Positions 53,802 to 64,000 of a stretch of DNA of 64,000 nucleotides are shown here, piece after piece. Source of the DNA: Oreohelix idahoensis (lineage: Eukaryota > Mollusca > Gastropoda > Stylommatophora > Oreohelicidae); contig JAMPIV010004263.1 of the NCBI GenBank assembly GCA_024509875.1, positions 372,001-436,000 on the forward strand. The letters run 5' to 3'. The notes below the pieces were generated by a model. It did not search any database. It had not been told where the DNA came from and saw only the letters and a program-made list of their open reading frames with translations. Made by a program: the position numbers and the translations under genes. How positions within the stretch are numbered: position 1 is the first letter of the stretch; the number at the start of each line of letters is the position of its first letter.

Positions 53802-54840
53802 CCTGTTAATACTAATTGATTATTAAATTTGTTACCTGTTGTTTTAAAACTAAACAATCATAGTCGATTCAGTTTTTTATATGTATGACAGCAAACGTAT
53901 GAGTAAGAATATTTAATATTTATATAAATACCTAGACATATATTTACCTCTCTATGCTAAGCAAGAAAGAAGGCTCAATATCTTCCATTTGCGGTGTCTA
54001 CGCCGCATCCTCGGCATCTCGTGGAAAGATAAAGTGACAAATATCGAGGTGTTGTCACGTGCTGGCCTTCAAAGTATGTATACGCTGCTTAGACAGCGCA
54101 GACTTCGCTGGCTTGGCCATGTTCGCCGCATGGAAGATGGTCGCATCCCAAAAGATATTTTCTACGGACAATTAGCAGATGGCAAGAGAACAGTTGGGCG
54201 ACCACAGCTGAGGTTCAAAGATGTGTGCAAGAGACATATGAGGGCACTGGACATGGATCCAGCAACATGGGAGGATGAAGCTGCCGATCGCACTAAGTGG
54301 CGATGCTATTTACGGCACCACCTCAGATTGGGCGAAGAAAGGCTCACACAAGAAGCAGAGGTGAGGAGAAAACGTCGAAAGGAGCACCAGGAAAATAAGC
54401 AGCTGAGGGCTGCCACCTCAGGGGCGCATTCCCATATTCAGTTATGACTGAAGGGGCTATTATTATTATCATTATTATTATTTACCTCTAAACAGAGCTA
54501 TACCTTATAAGATGAATTTCGTTGGATTACACCAACTGGGGGTTTGAACGGGCTAAAAACCATTGCTTAAATCCTTCACAAAAGGCGACGAACCAGATAT
54601 AATGCGTTAACAATTGTTCAGCCCAATACAACATTGTTCGTGACTTCTGGAAATATCTTGTGAACTTTCCCTTAAGGTAGAAGTGTCATTAATCTTTTAT
54701 CTACATCTCTGCCCAGAGTAATCTTGCGCGCAGATAGATGATACCTTGGAAGCCATTAGTAGATACTCTTGAGTTTTGGTCACTGTTGGGCCACTACTGC
54801 AAAGCAGGGGAGGCAATCCGTGACACTAAGTAAGTTGTCT
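53755..54840. repeat. Dispersed inverted repeat, arm 2 (partner 7146-7772)
   Basis: Complement of arm 1, split by the LINE at 53952-54479. Blocks on both sides of the LINE match arm 1 in order and reversed orientation. Confidence 0.75.
53952..54479 (+). mobile_element. RTE-like LINE, 5'-truncated 3' end (528 bp)
   Basis: An open frame of about 150 codons reads MRCLRRILGISWKDKVTNIE, RQRRLRWLGHVRRMEDGRIP, DIFYGQLADGKRTVGRPQL, DMDPATWEDEAADRTKW and ends shortly before an ATT trinucleotide tail. The 10-bp duplication ATTTACCTCT bounds it (53942-53951 and 54480-54489). The other inverted-repeat arm has the unoccupied site at 7477-7487. The frame is intact, suggesting a fairly young insertion. Confidence 0.9.
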
Positions 54841-55134
54841 ACCCCATCGATCTTACTTAGTGCTTTATTTTATCTAGCAAACATTTGTGATTTGTGTAAT
54901 TTGCGTCAATTACGAAGTTTTGGCGAGACACGTAATTAATCCGTAGAATTAAATACATATATACATTGACTTCTCTTTTTGATTTGATCTTTTATGTTCT
55001 TTCTGACTCGTTGTATTGTGTTTTCCTCTAATTTTCTCAAATTCCATCAGTTTTTGTAATGAAATAATAAACCCTTGGACTTTGTAATCTGCAAAACACG
55101 GTGGCGGACCTACTTTATGGGAGCCCTGAAGCTT
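54841..55134. other. No recognised feature
   Basis: AT-rich, no coding or repeat signal. Confidence 0.3.
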
Positions 55135-55146
55135 GAACTCTTGGAG

Positions 55147-55444
55147 AACACAAAGATGCAGCAATAGAGAATGCAGTCAGCGACCCATAGCTTGCCTGCT
55201 TGCATCAGAGTCAGCGAATCAGAGCTGACTAAGACCCCACTCCACCTCCACGTGGTGGTCCTGGAAACAGTCTGCATCACTGCAGTCTGGCTGAGAGAGT
55301 AGGGATCGTAGAGGGAAGGCAAACCCGGTCCCAAAAACTGCCGTGCTGAAGTCGGATGTGTCGACCGAAAGGTGCAGATATCACAGCTCCGGCGTAAACA
55401 GACACAACGCAACCAACGTCCTATTCAGGACGAACGAGGAAGAA
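55147..55444 (+). repeat. SINE family IV, complete insertion (298 bp)
   Basis: Bounded by the 12-bp duplication GAACTCTTGGAG (55135-55146 and 55445-55456) with a GAA tail. It is homologous to 44425-44735. The head (ACACAAAGATGCAGCAATAG) is not an obvious tRNA or 5S sequence. Confidence 0.85.
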
Positions 55445-55608
55445 GAACTCTTGGAGGGGCCCCTTTTATAATAAAAAAAATAATAATAAAATACAAAATA
55501 GTTTTGGAGGTGGAACAGAAATGTGTTATAGGGAAAACTGGACTAGGGACCCTGAAGCTCAAGCATCATTAGCTTAATAGTAGATCCGCCTCTGGCATTA
55601 CGTATCTA

Positions 55609-56947
55609 CGAGAGGCGTTCAGAAAGTAATGCACCGCATCGTTTTTATGAGGAGCTGTTTATTCAAAAAGCATGAAATTTATACACAATATACATGGATA
55701 TGTCATGTAAACATCGGTATTGTTCAACATAATCCCCATCAACTTGTAAGGCTTTATGCCAGCGCGAAACAAGTGCATGTATTTCTAGCTCGTACCAGAT
55801 TTTGTCTTGATCATGTAGCCATTTCTTCGCTGCATGAATCACTCCTTCATCATCTTCAAACCTTGTCCCACGGAGTGCATCTTTAAGTGGACCAAATAGA
55901 TGAAAATCAGAGGGTGCCAAATCGGGACTATAGGGTGGATGGGGTAGTACAGTCCAACCCAATTTGGTGATTGCTTCCCGTGTTGCCAGACTTGTGTGAG
56001 GTCGCGCATTGTCGTGAAGGAGAAGCAGGTCTGCTGGATTCTTGTGCGGCCGAACTCTGCGAAAACGTTGATTGAGTTTTTTCAATGTCTTAATGTAAGC
56101 TTGCGAATTGATTGTCTCTCCTCTTGGCATAACGTCCACAAGAATCACACCTTCAATGTCCCAAAAGACAGTGATCATGACCTTTCCAGCTGAAGGAATG
56201 GTCTTGAATTTCTTTCTTCGTGGTGATTGCGGATGATGCCACTCCATTGACTGTCTTTTTGTCTCAGGTTCAAAATGATGTGCCCAGGTTTCGTCACCTG
56301 TAACGATCTTAGCCAAAAAATTCTCTTCATCAGCATTGAAACGCTCCAACAATTCAGAAGAAATTCCTTTCCTTTGCAATCGGTGGTCATTTGTGAGACT
56401 TCGAGGAACCCATCTTGCGCAAACCTTGGAAAATCTGAGAGTTTCTATAACTGCATTTGCACTACCAATGCTGACTGACAGCTGTAAGGCCAATTGTTGA
56501 GTAGTGATTCGCCTATCAGTAAGAATATTGCCCTCAGCGCATTTCAACATTTCTGCGTTGGTGGCTGTGGCAGGACGTCCACGGCGCGGCCGATCAAGGA
56601 GCTCCGTATCTCCACTTCCTGATTCTTTGATTCTCTGAACCCAGCGACTGACTGTGCTCTTGTCGACTGCAAAACTTCCTTACACATCACATAGACGCTT
56701 GTGAATGTTCACAACAGTTTCCTTCTCTGCAACGAGAAATTCTATCACAATTCGCTGCTTATAACGCAAGTTGCTAACACGCTCCATTTCAACGGTCTAG
56801 GGCAGCCGTATTATTTGGCCGGTTGCGGTGCGATTTGGTGCACACAATTGGCACGTGCCATATTTAAAGTGTGCAAAATTTCATGCTTCTATCTTCATTA
56901 TTAGCTGAGAAAAACGATGTGGTGCATTACTTTCTGAACGCCTCTCG
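55609..56947 (-). mobile_element. Mariner transposon, full-length (1.34 kb)
   Basis: Inverted terminal repeats of 38 bp with one mismatch (CGAGAGGCGTTCAGAAAGTA... at left, its complement at right) and a TA on both sides (55607-55608, 56948-56949). A transposase occupies most of the interior. The ends look intact, so it could be mobilised in trans. Confidence 0.95.
55663..56787 (-). pseudogene. Mariner transposase with one internal stop
   Basis: The frame from ATG at 56787 to the stop at 55663 is 375 codons, with one TAA at codon 36 (56680-56682) in the helix-turn-helix region (NIHKRLCDV then GSFAVDKSTVSRWVQRI). Signature motifs are present: RWVPRSL, the first catalytic Asp in IVTGDETWAHHF, the second in LLLLHDNARPHTS, and YSPDLAPSDFHLFGPLKD with the third. 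The last two are separated by 34 residues (DD34D). One downstream ATG gives a 295-codon frame lacking the DNA-binding part. Apart from the one stop it looks intact. Confidence 0.95.
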
Positions 56948-57084
56948 TAAATAATCACTTATTATCGTGAATATTTCACTTTTCGTTGCACGTGGAGTTT
57001 GAAGCCTATCCATTACATGACGTCTTCACTTCACTAAACCATTCTTCTGCACTTGCAGTCTTGCATTCTGTAGCAACTGTTTTA

Positions 57085-57400
57085 CGGTGGGTTTGGTTTG
57101 GTTTGGTTTGGTTTTTAAGGACTATCTTCATTGCACACGGACAACGCCATCAGTGCTCCGATCTCCTCCCTTAGATCACACAAGGAGGATCTCAGCGCAG
57201 TGCACGAACTTCGTAGCATCGCGAGAATCCCAGTGTATGTATATAATGTATAGGAATCACACATTCTATAAATAATGGGTAGGTTTCCTCATTTTTAAAT
57301 TTTGCCAGGGCAGCGGCCTGATCAGCCTACTCTTTACGATTTCCAACTGTTGTGGGATTTTTAACGTGCGCAACTTGCACACGGGACCTCCTATTATTAC
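57085..57400 (-). repeat. SINE family II, 3' part
   Basis: The GGTTTGGTTT tail (minus-strand AAACC repeats) at 57090-57112 is followed by the family body in reverse (ACGCCATCAGTGCTCCGATC, CTCCCTTAGATCACACAAGG, ACTCTTTACGATTTCCAACT). Confidence 0.75.
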
Positions 57401-58029
57401 GGCGGGTACAAACAAAAATGGGTAACGTATCTGACTAAGATAAAGACATTTGCCTGCGTTACGGCAGCAATACCTGCGTCGAGGACAGTTTAACAAAAAA
57501 CTTAAATAGAATGTAAAATGTACAACTTACGCCAATTTTATTTCACAGACTGTTTGCTCAGAGGAATAAAGGCACTGGAATAGGCCTCCTACACGTTTCT
57601 GGGGTGTTGTTAACTACAAACAAAGTTAAATAAATAAACATTAAACAAAAATGGTACGAACCGTAGATGGCATTAGCTGGAAACGCTCTCTAGAATTTGG
57701 AATGAAGAAAATGGCCTCTCTAAGGGCCAGTCAACAAACAATATGATGAGGTTTCCAGCCCCATGCGTAATTCCATGTTGGCCCGCCTCTAACGACATGC
57801 CTGTGGGAGCAGTTGTTCTATTCTGTCTGTCTCCTCGGAGACTCCAGCTCTTTATAAAAGGTAACGATAGTTCCATTGCATATACTGCCGTAGCGGAGTT
57901 AAATGTTGAAGACCTCACTACAGCAGGTCCAGCTTTATGCAGTCGGGTTACCAATTCCTTTCCTCGCTGCCTTTGCTTCTTTCATTCTTCTTTTTCTTCC
58001 TCATCATCTTCTTCTTCTGCTTCTTTGTA
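57401..58029. other. No recognised feature
   Basis: Short ORFs on both strands; a TTC-rich stretch at 57975-58020. Nothing supported. Confidence 0.35.
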
Positions 58030-58200
58030 AACTTTCAGACATCAGCTTGAATTTGTTTAAAGAAAAATGTGGGCAGTCTCAGGTTGTTGGTATCTCCATA
58101 AAGTTTATCCAGGAATGGTACTGGTGACGGGTATTTGTGCTGTCTATGTTTCATTTGCTGGGCACTTTTTGCAGCCGATGTTCAATGGTCGCTTAATCTC
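58030..58200 (-). mobile_element. LINE C-terminal scrap (Zn-knuckle type)
   Basis: TATCTCCATAAAGTTTATCC, AGGAATGGTACTGGTGACGG and GATGTTCAATGGTCGC match the segment at 29040-29180. No frame remains. Confidence 0.5.
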
Positions 58201-58309
58201 TAATTCAAGTACTCATTAACAGGTCGGTCGACTGGAGCGTGAAGCTACCATGTTTCGAATCCGCAACAAGAAAGCTTTGTCATGATCGGCAAACGTTCTG
58301 ACCGCTCTG

Positions 58310-58850
58310 CCAATCTCTGCCTTTAGCTCCCCAATAAGCTTAGGTCTTCAGCAAACACGTGCCAAGTCCTGCTGTCATGTGCTAAGTCTTGCTGTCACGT
58401 GCCAAGTCCTGCTGTCACGTGCCATCATCCCAGGGTCAGTCTATGTCATCATCATCAATTTCAGGTCTGTCTCCATTTCTCTTGCATGTTTTCTTCATTT
58501 TGCCTCTATTACTTTAACTGTGGGGATTCCTAAAAAAAGAACTGCCTAGAAATGCTATCAATACGTTGTTTGAGCGTTTGTCCTATTCATCTCCAGCATC
58601 TTCTTATCACTTGTTCCACTGGCACTTATCTGGTTATTGTCATCAGATCCACATGAGTGACTTTGTCATACCATTTCAATCCGTCTGTTCTACGCAAGCA
58701 CCCATTTATAAAAGTCTGCAACTTTTTAGCTGTTGTTTTTGTTGCTCTTCATGTTTGTGTCAGAGTGGTACAATAGGACTGACTTGACATTTGAGTTCAA
58801 AATTCTGAGTTTTGTTTTGGACTAAATTACCCTTGATCTCCTTGTATCTC
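58310..58850 (-). mobile_element. LINE family A fragment joining C-terminus and RT edge
   Basis: Shares the end of the 1197-1645 copy (AGCAAACACGTGCCAAGTCC with a local triplication of GTGCCAAGTCCTGCTGTCA). At its right it overlaps the RT copy (GGACTGACTTGACATTTGAG; compare 10225-10280), which links the two parts of family A. Confidence 0.65.
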
Positions 58851-59099
58851 CGAATGAAAAGAAAGCTCCTATACTCATTACTCTATGGTGCACATACAAA
58901 AATGGACCATGAACAAGCAGGTGGAAGAAAGATTGAGACCCTTGAAATTGGGGATATAATGGAGATTAAGCCACGTCGCATGAAATGTGAAGAAAAAACT
59001 AGGAATGAAAAGATAATCGTTGAATGAGATCAAGATTAAGCAGATGATAAATTATGGATGGATATATATATATTTTTTGTTTTTTTAAACGTACGCCCG
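58851..59099. other. No recognised feature
   Basis: Short unassigned stretch; T-rich at 59065-59085. Confidence 0.3.
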
Positions 59100-59425
59100 C
59101 TGTTACTCGAGGCGAGAATCTCCGTTAGTACTCGTATATCTAACCTGAGACTGATTTTTACGTGAGTATCCCTTATTTCCCTGTACACTGACAGGTGTCC
59201 ACTTGCCATTCAGGCAGATACTCGCCGTCTTCGGAGGGTACCCATTAGAGCTGGGTCGGGTCAGGAGCCGCCAGTCCCTTGTCCACGACACTGCTTCAAA
59301 TGTCTTCGCCAGGGCTCGAATTAATCCAGTCCAAGTCCCGGTCGATGACACTCGTTCAAATGACCTGGCCCGGGTTTGAACCTGGATCACCAGATCGCCA
59401 GTTCAGTGTGGTAACCATCCTGTGA
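59100..59425 (-). repeat. SINE family V, tRNA-derived
   Basis: On the minus strand the head reads GGATGGTTACCACACTGAAC (A-box region) and CCAGGTTCAAACCCGGGCC (B box); a body of about 230 bases follows. Only copy seen here. Confidence 0.7.
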
Positions 59426-59666
59426 GTGACTAATGCATGTCGTACAAGGCTACTAACATGAGGCTATGGATAAAGTTGGCAACTCATCAAGTAACAGACA
59501 TTGCTACAGAAACCACCTCAGCAGGATTCCTGCACCAGTTGCAGTGGTGGCTCAATGCTCTACATCAGCGGTTTTCAACCTGTGCACCGCGGCGCCCTGA
59601 CTGACGGTCAGGGGCGCCGTGGGTGTGCGTGGATTTTTTTCGTATTTAGCTGTAAAGAAAACACAG

Positions 59667-60258
59667 AGCTATTATAGACCGAAAGTGAGGCATCAAAGAA
59701 GAGTTGGCCACTCGAAAAGCAGCAGCTGGGAGACTTTTTCAGGCCATAAATCGAGGATTCCTCAGCAAGACAGAGGTTGGTAAGAAAACGAAGATGGCTT
59801 TATACCGCTCCACCTATGTCCCAGTCTTGACATATGGATGCGAGTCATGGGCAATGACTACAACCCACAAAAACCAGATCCAAACCTCAGAAATGAGGTA
59901 TCTGAGGAAAGTGGTTGAAGTAACAAGAGACATGGTCCGCAACCAGACGATACGTCAAGGCCTAAAATCCCACCCCCTGCAGACCCAAGTAGAACAGTCC
60001 CAACTAAGATGGTTTGGCCATGTCTGCAGAGTGGGAGAGGATCGGCTGCCATGACGGGCATGGGAAACGGGGAGCCAGGGATCCAGACCCCCAGGACGAC
60101 CCAGAGTCCGCTGGGAGGACAACATTAGACAGTCTTTGAAGGACCGAGGACTAGAGTGGAACAAGGCCGGGAGGACGACAGCCGATAGGATAGTCTGGCG
60201 TTCTCTCTTCCAAACCTCTACACCTCACGGTAGAAGGGGAACGACTAAGTAAGTAAGT
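59667..60258 (+). mobile_element. LINE family B, C-terminal part with AAGT tail
   Basis: A 12-bp duplication AAGAAAACACAG (59655-59666, 60259-60270) bounds it. The frame reads ATRKAAAGRLFQAINRGFLS, VLTYGCESWAMTTTHKNQIQ, SQLRWFGHVCRVGEDRLP, a TGA at 60052-60054 where sister copies have CGA, then GRPRVRWEDNIRQSLKDRG and STPHGRRGTTK. Confidence 0.9.
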
Positions 60259-60533
60259 AAGAAAACACAGTGCTGTGGGAAATTTCATTTTTGGTGTTTG
60301 TCACCCTGCGTGACCCCGGAGAAATTTCACTTTTGATGTTGCCCAGCCTTTGAAGTCCCGCTACCCTGACCCGCCTATCACCTTTCCGCGCATTCTCCTC
60401 TCGCGACCATACTAGGAAGAGAAAAATCAAGGAAGGAGGAGAAATTGACTACCGTACTTCCCAGGTTTGCAGCAGTTCATTACAGACAATGAAATAGATT
60501 TTAGTGCAGATATTGTTTCTATAATTCAAGGAC

Positions 60534-61205
60534 CGCGGAGAGCTGGAGAGTTACAGAGAAGGAAATGTCAAAATTGTCCTCTTTTCACACAACATTCTTC
60601 TTCTTCTTCCGTCCTTAGCCACCAACCGACGAAGCAGTCCGTGGCCAGTACGCCTAGTGGCGTCTTAGGGCAACAACAAATTGATCAATCTATCGCTTCC
60701 ACCACGCCTATGGCGTCTTTGTGGGACAACAACAGACCAAACAATCTATCGTTGTTTCCGTAATCAGAGTAACTAGCAAGCAGGTGATCAGCCCACTGTG
60801 CTTCACACAACATGCCTAAGAAAAATTCTCCGAATCTTTTGGCCGAATACCATCACCAACCAAGATCTGATTACTCGGAGCATGCAAGAGGACATACACA
60901 CTATCATAGCTGGCAGACGCTGGAGCTGGGTTGGCCATGTCCTCAGAAGAGACCCCGATGCCATCACAAGAACAGCTATGCTATGGACCCCTGAAGGAAA
61001 ACGAAAGAGAGGCCGACCAAAAACAACTTGGCGGGGGCTTGGAGGCTGAGACGCACAGAATGAACCAGAGTTGGGGCACTGTACGTAGGATGGCCGCCGA
61101 CCGAGCAAAGTGGAATCAATTTGTTGTTGCCCTACAAGACGCCACCAGGCGTAATGGCCACTGACTGTTTTGACGGTCGGCGGCTAAGGGTCAAAGAAGA
61201 AGAAG
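60534..61205 (+). mobile_element. LINE family C (GAA tail), 3' part
   Basis: Bounded by the 11-bp duplication AATTCAAGGAC (60523-60533, 61206-61216). Blocks are ESWRVTEKEMSKLSSFHTT (before the SINE), CLRKILRIFWPNTITNQDLI, MQEDIHTIIAGRRWSWVGHV, GKRKRGRPKTTW, AKWNQFVVALQDATRRNGH, then a GAA tail. One frameshift lies near 61040. SINE family III is nested in it. Confidence 0.9.
60596..60801 (-). mobile_element. SINE family III, second copy (206 bp)
   Basis: Bounded by the 12-bp duplication TTCACACAACAT (60584-60595, 60802-60813). It has the same layout and length as 33968-34173: a TTC/GAA tail at left, two LINE-C-end-like blocks, and the head ending GGTGATCAGCCCA. It interrupts the HTTC codons of the LINE. 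Confidence 0.9.
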
Positions 61206-61640
61206 AATTCAAGGACACTTATCTCAACTCCATGTTCATTTTGAAAAATTCTTTCCTGAAAACTGTGACATGCTTCAGTGGGTTCAAATCCTTTCAGTAG
61301 TGATGCTCCTTCGGACTTCAGTACTGCAGAAGAGGAAGAACTGATAGAACTTTCATCAGACTCTTCACTACAAGCGAAGTTTCCATCCATGGCATTGCCA
61401 AAGTTTTGGTATTCAGTAAAACAGGAGTTCCCAAGCTTGAGCAAGAGAGCACTGAAGATATTAATTTCTTTTGCAACCTCCTATCTCTGCGAGGCTGGGT
61501 TTTCAGCAGTGGCTGTCATAAAAGCCAAGTTCAGATCAAGACTTGATGTGGTGAAGGAAATAAGGGTAGCTGTATCCTCAATTGGTGCTAAGATTTGACA
61601 AGCTGTGTAACAACAAGCAAGCTCAAGTTTCACACTGAGG

Positions 61641-62022
61641 TGACTGGTACTTTATTCATCATATTTTTTTTTAAGTTTTACTGTACAAGTTTTTTGTTAT
61701 GGAGATTGAATCATGAGTGCAGTATATCAGTGATTGATTTTCAGACAAAAATAAATAAAAATGTTAGAAAGAAACTACTTTATCTGTGCTTTTTTCTTTT
61801 TGATAGTAAGGGTTTTCAAAGTTCATTTTGTGTATATTTTTTCTGGTACGAGTAATTTTTTCACAGATTGTCCAATTGCATTTTTTAAAAATTACATTAA
61901 AAAGTGACATTGTTTAAAAGCCTTTCCAAAGCTCTCCTGCTCAAAAAAAGTTAAGCTAAATGTCAAAACATCGCTAGAGTTTTTACCAGTTATCCCACAA
62001 GGGAGCCGCAGAAAGAATGTAG
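61641..62022. other. 3' noncoding part of the hAT relic
   Basis: AT-rich sequence between the transposase stop and the right inverted end; T-rich, no ORF of note. Confidence 0.5.
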
Positions 62023-62064
62023 TTGGTCAGGGGAGCCATGGACTCAAAAAGGTTAAAAACCGCT

Positions 62065-62757
62065 GCTTTATATCAAGCAAAAAGGAGAAAGATAATTGAG
62101 AGATACCACCTTGTTGTCAGGAATAAAAGCGAGAAAATATTGGACCGTTTGACATCGTGGCATGGAAAGAAGTCAACAGAAGTGGTTAACAGCATCCAGG
62201 GACAGGAAGTCGTAGTTTGCCTGGTGTGGTGGATTTGGTTGTTAAAGAGAAGTAGTCAGTATGTGTCTACAGAGTGAGGTCAGCTATGCAAGTTCCTGAG
62301 TCTAATAGTTGATGGTGATGTTCTCAGGGTACCTGACTGCTACCACCCTACGATCTCACTCTGCGATTTATTTTGGGTATCTAATGTTTGTGATGTTATT
62401 TATATGGCTTGGTGTCTAGGGTAATGAAAAATGTAGTGATAATTGCGTTAAACAAATACAATTTTAACTCACTAAATTCGAATAAACAAGACTGGGTTTA
62501 AAGTTATGATAAATATGTACAATTTTAATTTCCTGTCCCTCAAATTTTTTAGGACAGGAATGTTTAAAACTTAAAAGTGAAAATATGGTTTTCTACCAAA
62601 TTAAATACACATGAAGGACATCTGTCCAATATATCTTAATATGTTAATGTTTATAAACGTTTATTCCCTGTTGGAAAATACTGTTCTATGAAGAGTCAAT
62701 ATTGGGAAAAACTGGTTTTCGCATCATATCACAAACTGTTTCTGAATAGGGTGGAGA
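62065..62757. other. No recognised feature
   Basis: Unique sequence right of the hAT relic. AATAAA on the minus strand at about 62662-62667 could serve the candidate exon that follows. Confidence 0.3.
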
Positions 62758-62955
62758 TTAAACACATTTGAGTTTGCATATAAGCCCGCAAGATTTTGGC
62801 TTATCTTTAAATTCTTGTTGACACTGAATGACTTGCTCGAGAAACCTGCACACTGCTTCACTACAGTGTATACTGGAGACTGCTAATACTCTTAGGCTTC
62901 GATATAGAAACAACCGGTTGGTTGCCTCAAATTCTGCAGCTCCGGCTTCTGACCA
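62758..62955 (-). CDS. Candidate terminal exon, unassigned
   Basis: The minus-strand frame ends at a stop at 62758 and includes GAAEFEATNRLFLYRSLRVL, SSIHCSEAVCRFLEQVIQC and KSCGLICKLKCV. Acceptor-like sequences (CATCACCCAG and TTGGTCAG) lie near 62950-62970, and AATAAA follows about 95 bases after the stop. The composition is gene-like and non-repetitive, but no family is recognised and chance is possible. Confidence 0.25.
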   Translation of the reverse strand, partial: WSEAGAAEFEATNRLFLYRSLRVLAVSSIHCSEAVCRFLEQVIQCQQEFKDKPKSCGLICKLKCV

Positions 62956-63000
62956 ACTTGATACTGGGTGATGTAACCCGCAATCAATGAAATAAATCAC

Positions 63001-64000
63001 ACAATTTGTTAAAGATTAACAGGCTATCAATGGATCAACTTTAGATAGCTGCTGCTTCAGACGCAAAGGCAATTTCGGTCACTAATTGCTCTGCATTGAA
63101 CCTTGCTTGTAGGAAATATTTGTAAAGTGGCACGCTGCGTAGCAGAAGCGTTAGTTTTATTCCCTCTATGTCTATACTAACATTAGCCAATCAGTTTAAA
63201 CTACGCCGATTTGACTCTTTTTTGAAAATCCCAAACATTTATGTACGTTTATCAATAAGTTCGTCAGTCTGATACTAATATTACTATTTAGATTATGTGT
63301 CGATTTAGGCTGGCAAAACTTCAAAGTTACCTCTCCCTTCCTCACTGGTAGTGTCTATCAAAATGAGGCAAGCCAATTTGACTTGTTTCAAACCAACGCG
63401 ACTAGAAAAATGTAACCTTTAAATTGAGCTGGAATATCTGTTGTCAATTTTTCATTTATGCGATAACTCAGTCACTTTTGAAGCGATTTAAAAGCTGGAA
63501 AGTGATTATTAATCAGGCTAATGTCCTTTATCTAGCCATAATGTTTTCATCTACGTCTTTATCTAAGTTTGCATCTTTGTACTTTTCTCTCCTGCACTTT
63601 TTTTTGGTTCATTAGTTTCAGTTTGACAATACCCAAGTGGGTTTAGACTTTTTCCATGCTAACCCCCCCCCCCCCCCCCACCTCTTCTCTCTATCTCCCG
63701 TCTTTTTTTTGAAGACGAAACACGTGTTGGCCGACTGCCAAAACGGTTTTATGTTATATTTAAAAATTAGTACGGAGTAACGAAAAAGCCTTTGGTAATA
63801 GGGATGGGTACCCTCGCGTGGCGTTAATAGATTCAAAACGTAAGCCGCTTGCTGGCGTTTCTTTTTTGAAAAAAACGACGTCTAACGACAACTGTCGCAT
63901 GTTGTAACTGATAATAGCTTCTTAGAATACGTTAGTTAAAAAACATTCAAGTAGTGTCCAATATTTTGCATTAGATTTTATCGACCTTGACAATTTTCAA
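63001..64000. other. No gene seen; poly(C) run at 63663-63679
   Basis: AT-rich sequence with short ORFs only. The single notable item is a 17-base C run at 63663-63679, a likely place for length error. Confidence 0.4.

Larger units (their letters stand above)
60467..61640 (+). pseudogene. hAT transposase C-terminal remnant, interrupted
   Basis: The first piece (60467-60533) encodes FITDNEIDFSADIVSIIQG. The frame resumes after the LINE at 61217 with LHVHFEKFFPENCDML and continues, after a frameshift near 61279, with the dimerisation-region block FPSLSKRALKILISFATSY then LCEAGFSAVAVIKAKFRSRL. A last frameshift near 61590 leads to a stop at about 61638. This is the C-terminus typical of hAT transposases of the ZBED5/SCAND3-like group. 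The DDE catalytic core is missing. Confidence 0.8.
59572..62064 (+). mobile_element. hAT transposon relic with nested LINEs and SINE
   Basis: Ends CAGCGGTTTTCAACCTG (59572) and AGGTTAAAAACCGCTG (to 62064) are inverted. The flanks CTCTACAT and CTTTATAT agree at 6 of 8 bases, fitting an aged 8-bp duplication. Inside remain only the last part of a transposase, plus two LINE insertions (59667-60258 and 60534-61205). Without them the relic is about 1.2 kb, so it is internally deleted. Confidence 0.8.

Noticed and set aside
48934..59666. A single 10.7-kb insertion splitting one LINE B copy, with 13-bp duplication TATTATAGACCGA
   Set aside because: The right fragment has its own 12-bp target duplication inside a hAT relic, so it inserted independently; the region between also lacks the features of one element.

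Overview
This is eukaryotic, almost certainly animal, nuclear DNA, most likely from a mollusc or another lophotrochozoan. The taxon is an inference. It rests on spliced exons of a von Willebrand factor A (vWA) gene, several tRNA-derived SINE families, many decayed non-LTR retrotransposons, a mariner, a hAT relic, a Penelope-like element and Ty3/gypsy elements with an unusual pol order. I see no prokaryotic genes, operons or CRISPR, and no complete host gene. The window is a repeat-dominated intron or intergenic landscape.

Layout. Positions 1-7000: two phase-compatible exons of a vWA protein on the plus strand, whose introns hold a 38-bp minisatellite split by a LINE fragment and a 54-bp minisatellite; a weak terminal exon with AATAAA lies near 6.9 kb. 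Positions 7-12 kb: one arm of a dispersed inverted repeat, LINE fragments with a 49-bp tail-only nested insertion, an RTE-like LINE bounded by an identical 164-bp duplication, and a LINE reverse transcriptase relic. Positions 12.5-13.5 kb: a Penelope-like GIY-YIG endonuclease relic followed by a hammerhead ribozyme motif. Positions 14-17.75 kb: a decayed Ty3/gypsy element (minus) that runs directly into a 1.4-kb CTT/CTA repeat. Positions 20-24 kb: a minus-strand open frame of an unrecognised transposon-like family and a LINE. Positions 24-29.8 kb: an LTR-like segment, a LINE endonuclease relic, two SINEs and a LINE C-terminal fragment.

Positions 29.86-39.77 kb: one young, structurally complete Ty3/gypsy element on the minus strand (2.4-kb LTRs, 5-bp target duplication, PBS, PPT). 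Its domain order is gag-PR-IN-RT-RNaseH, with integrase upstream of reverse transcriptase. It is now broken by a frameshift, a stop and a SINE.

Positions 40-64 kb: a foldback element, SINEs, TA and CT microsatellites, LINE scraps, a second diverged LTR-like segment (48-50.5 kb), an unassigned 117-codon ORF next to the second inverted-repeat arm (53.4-54.8 kb), a nearly intact mariner (55.6-56.9 kb) and a hAT relic (59.6-62.1 kb) that carries two LINE insertions, one of which carries a SINE. Many insertions have target-site duplications and several have an uninterrupted sister copy in the same window, so the order of events can be read directly. The genes do not form a pathway; the LINEs are the likely source of enzymes for the SINEs that share their tails.
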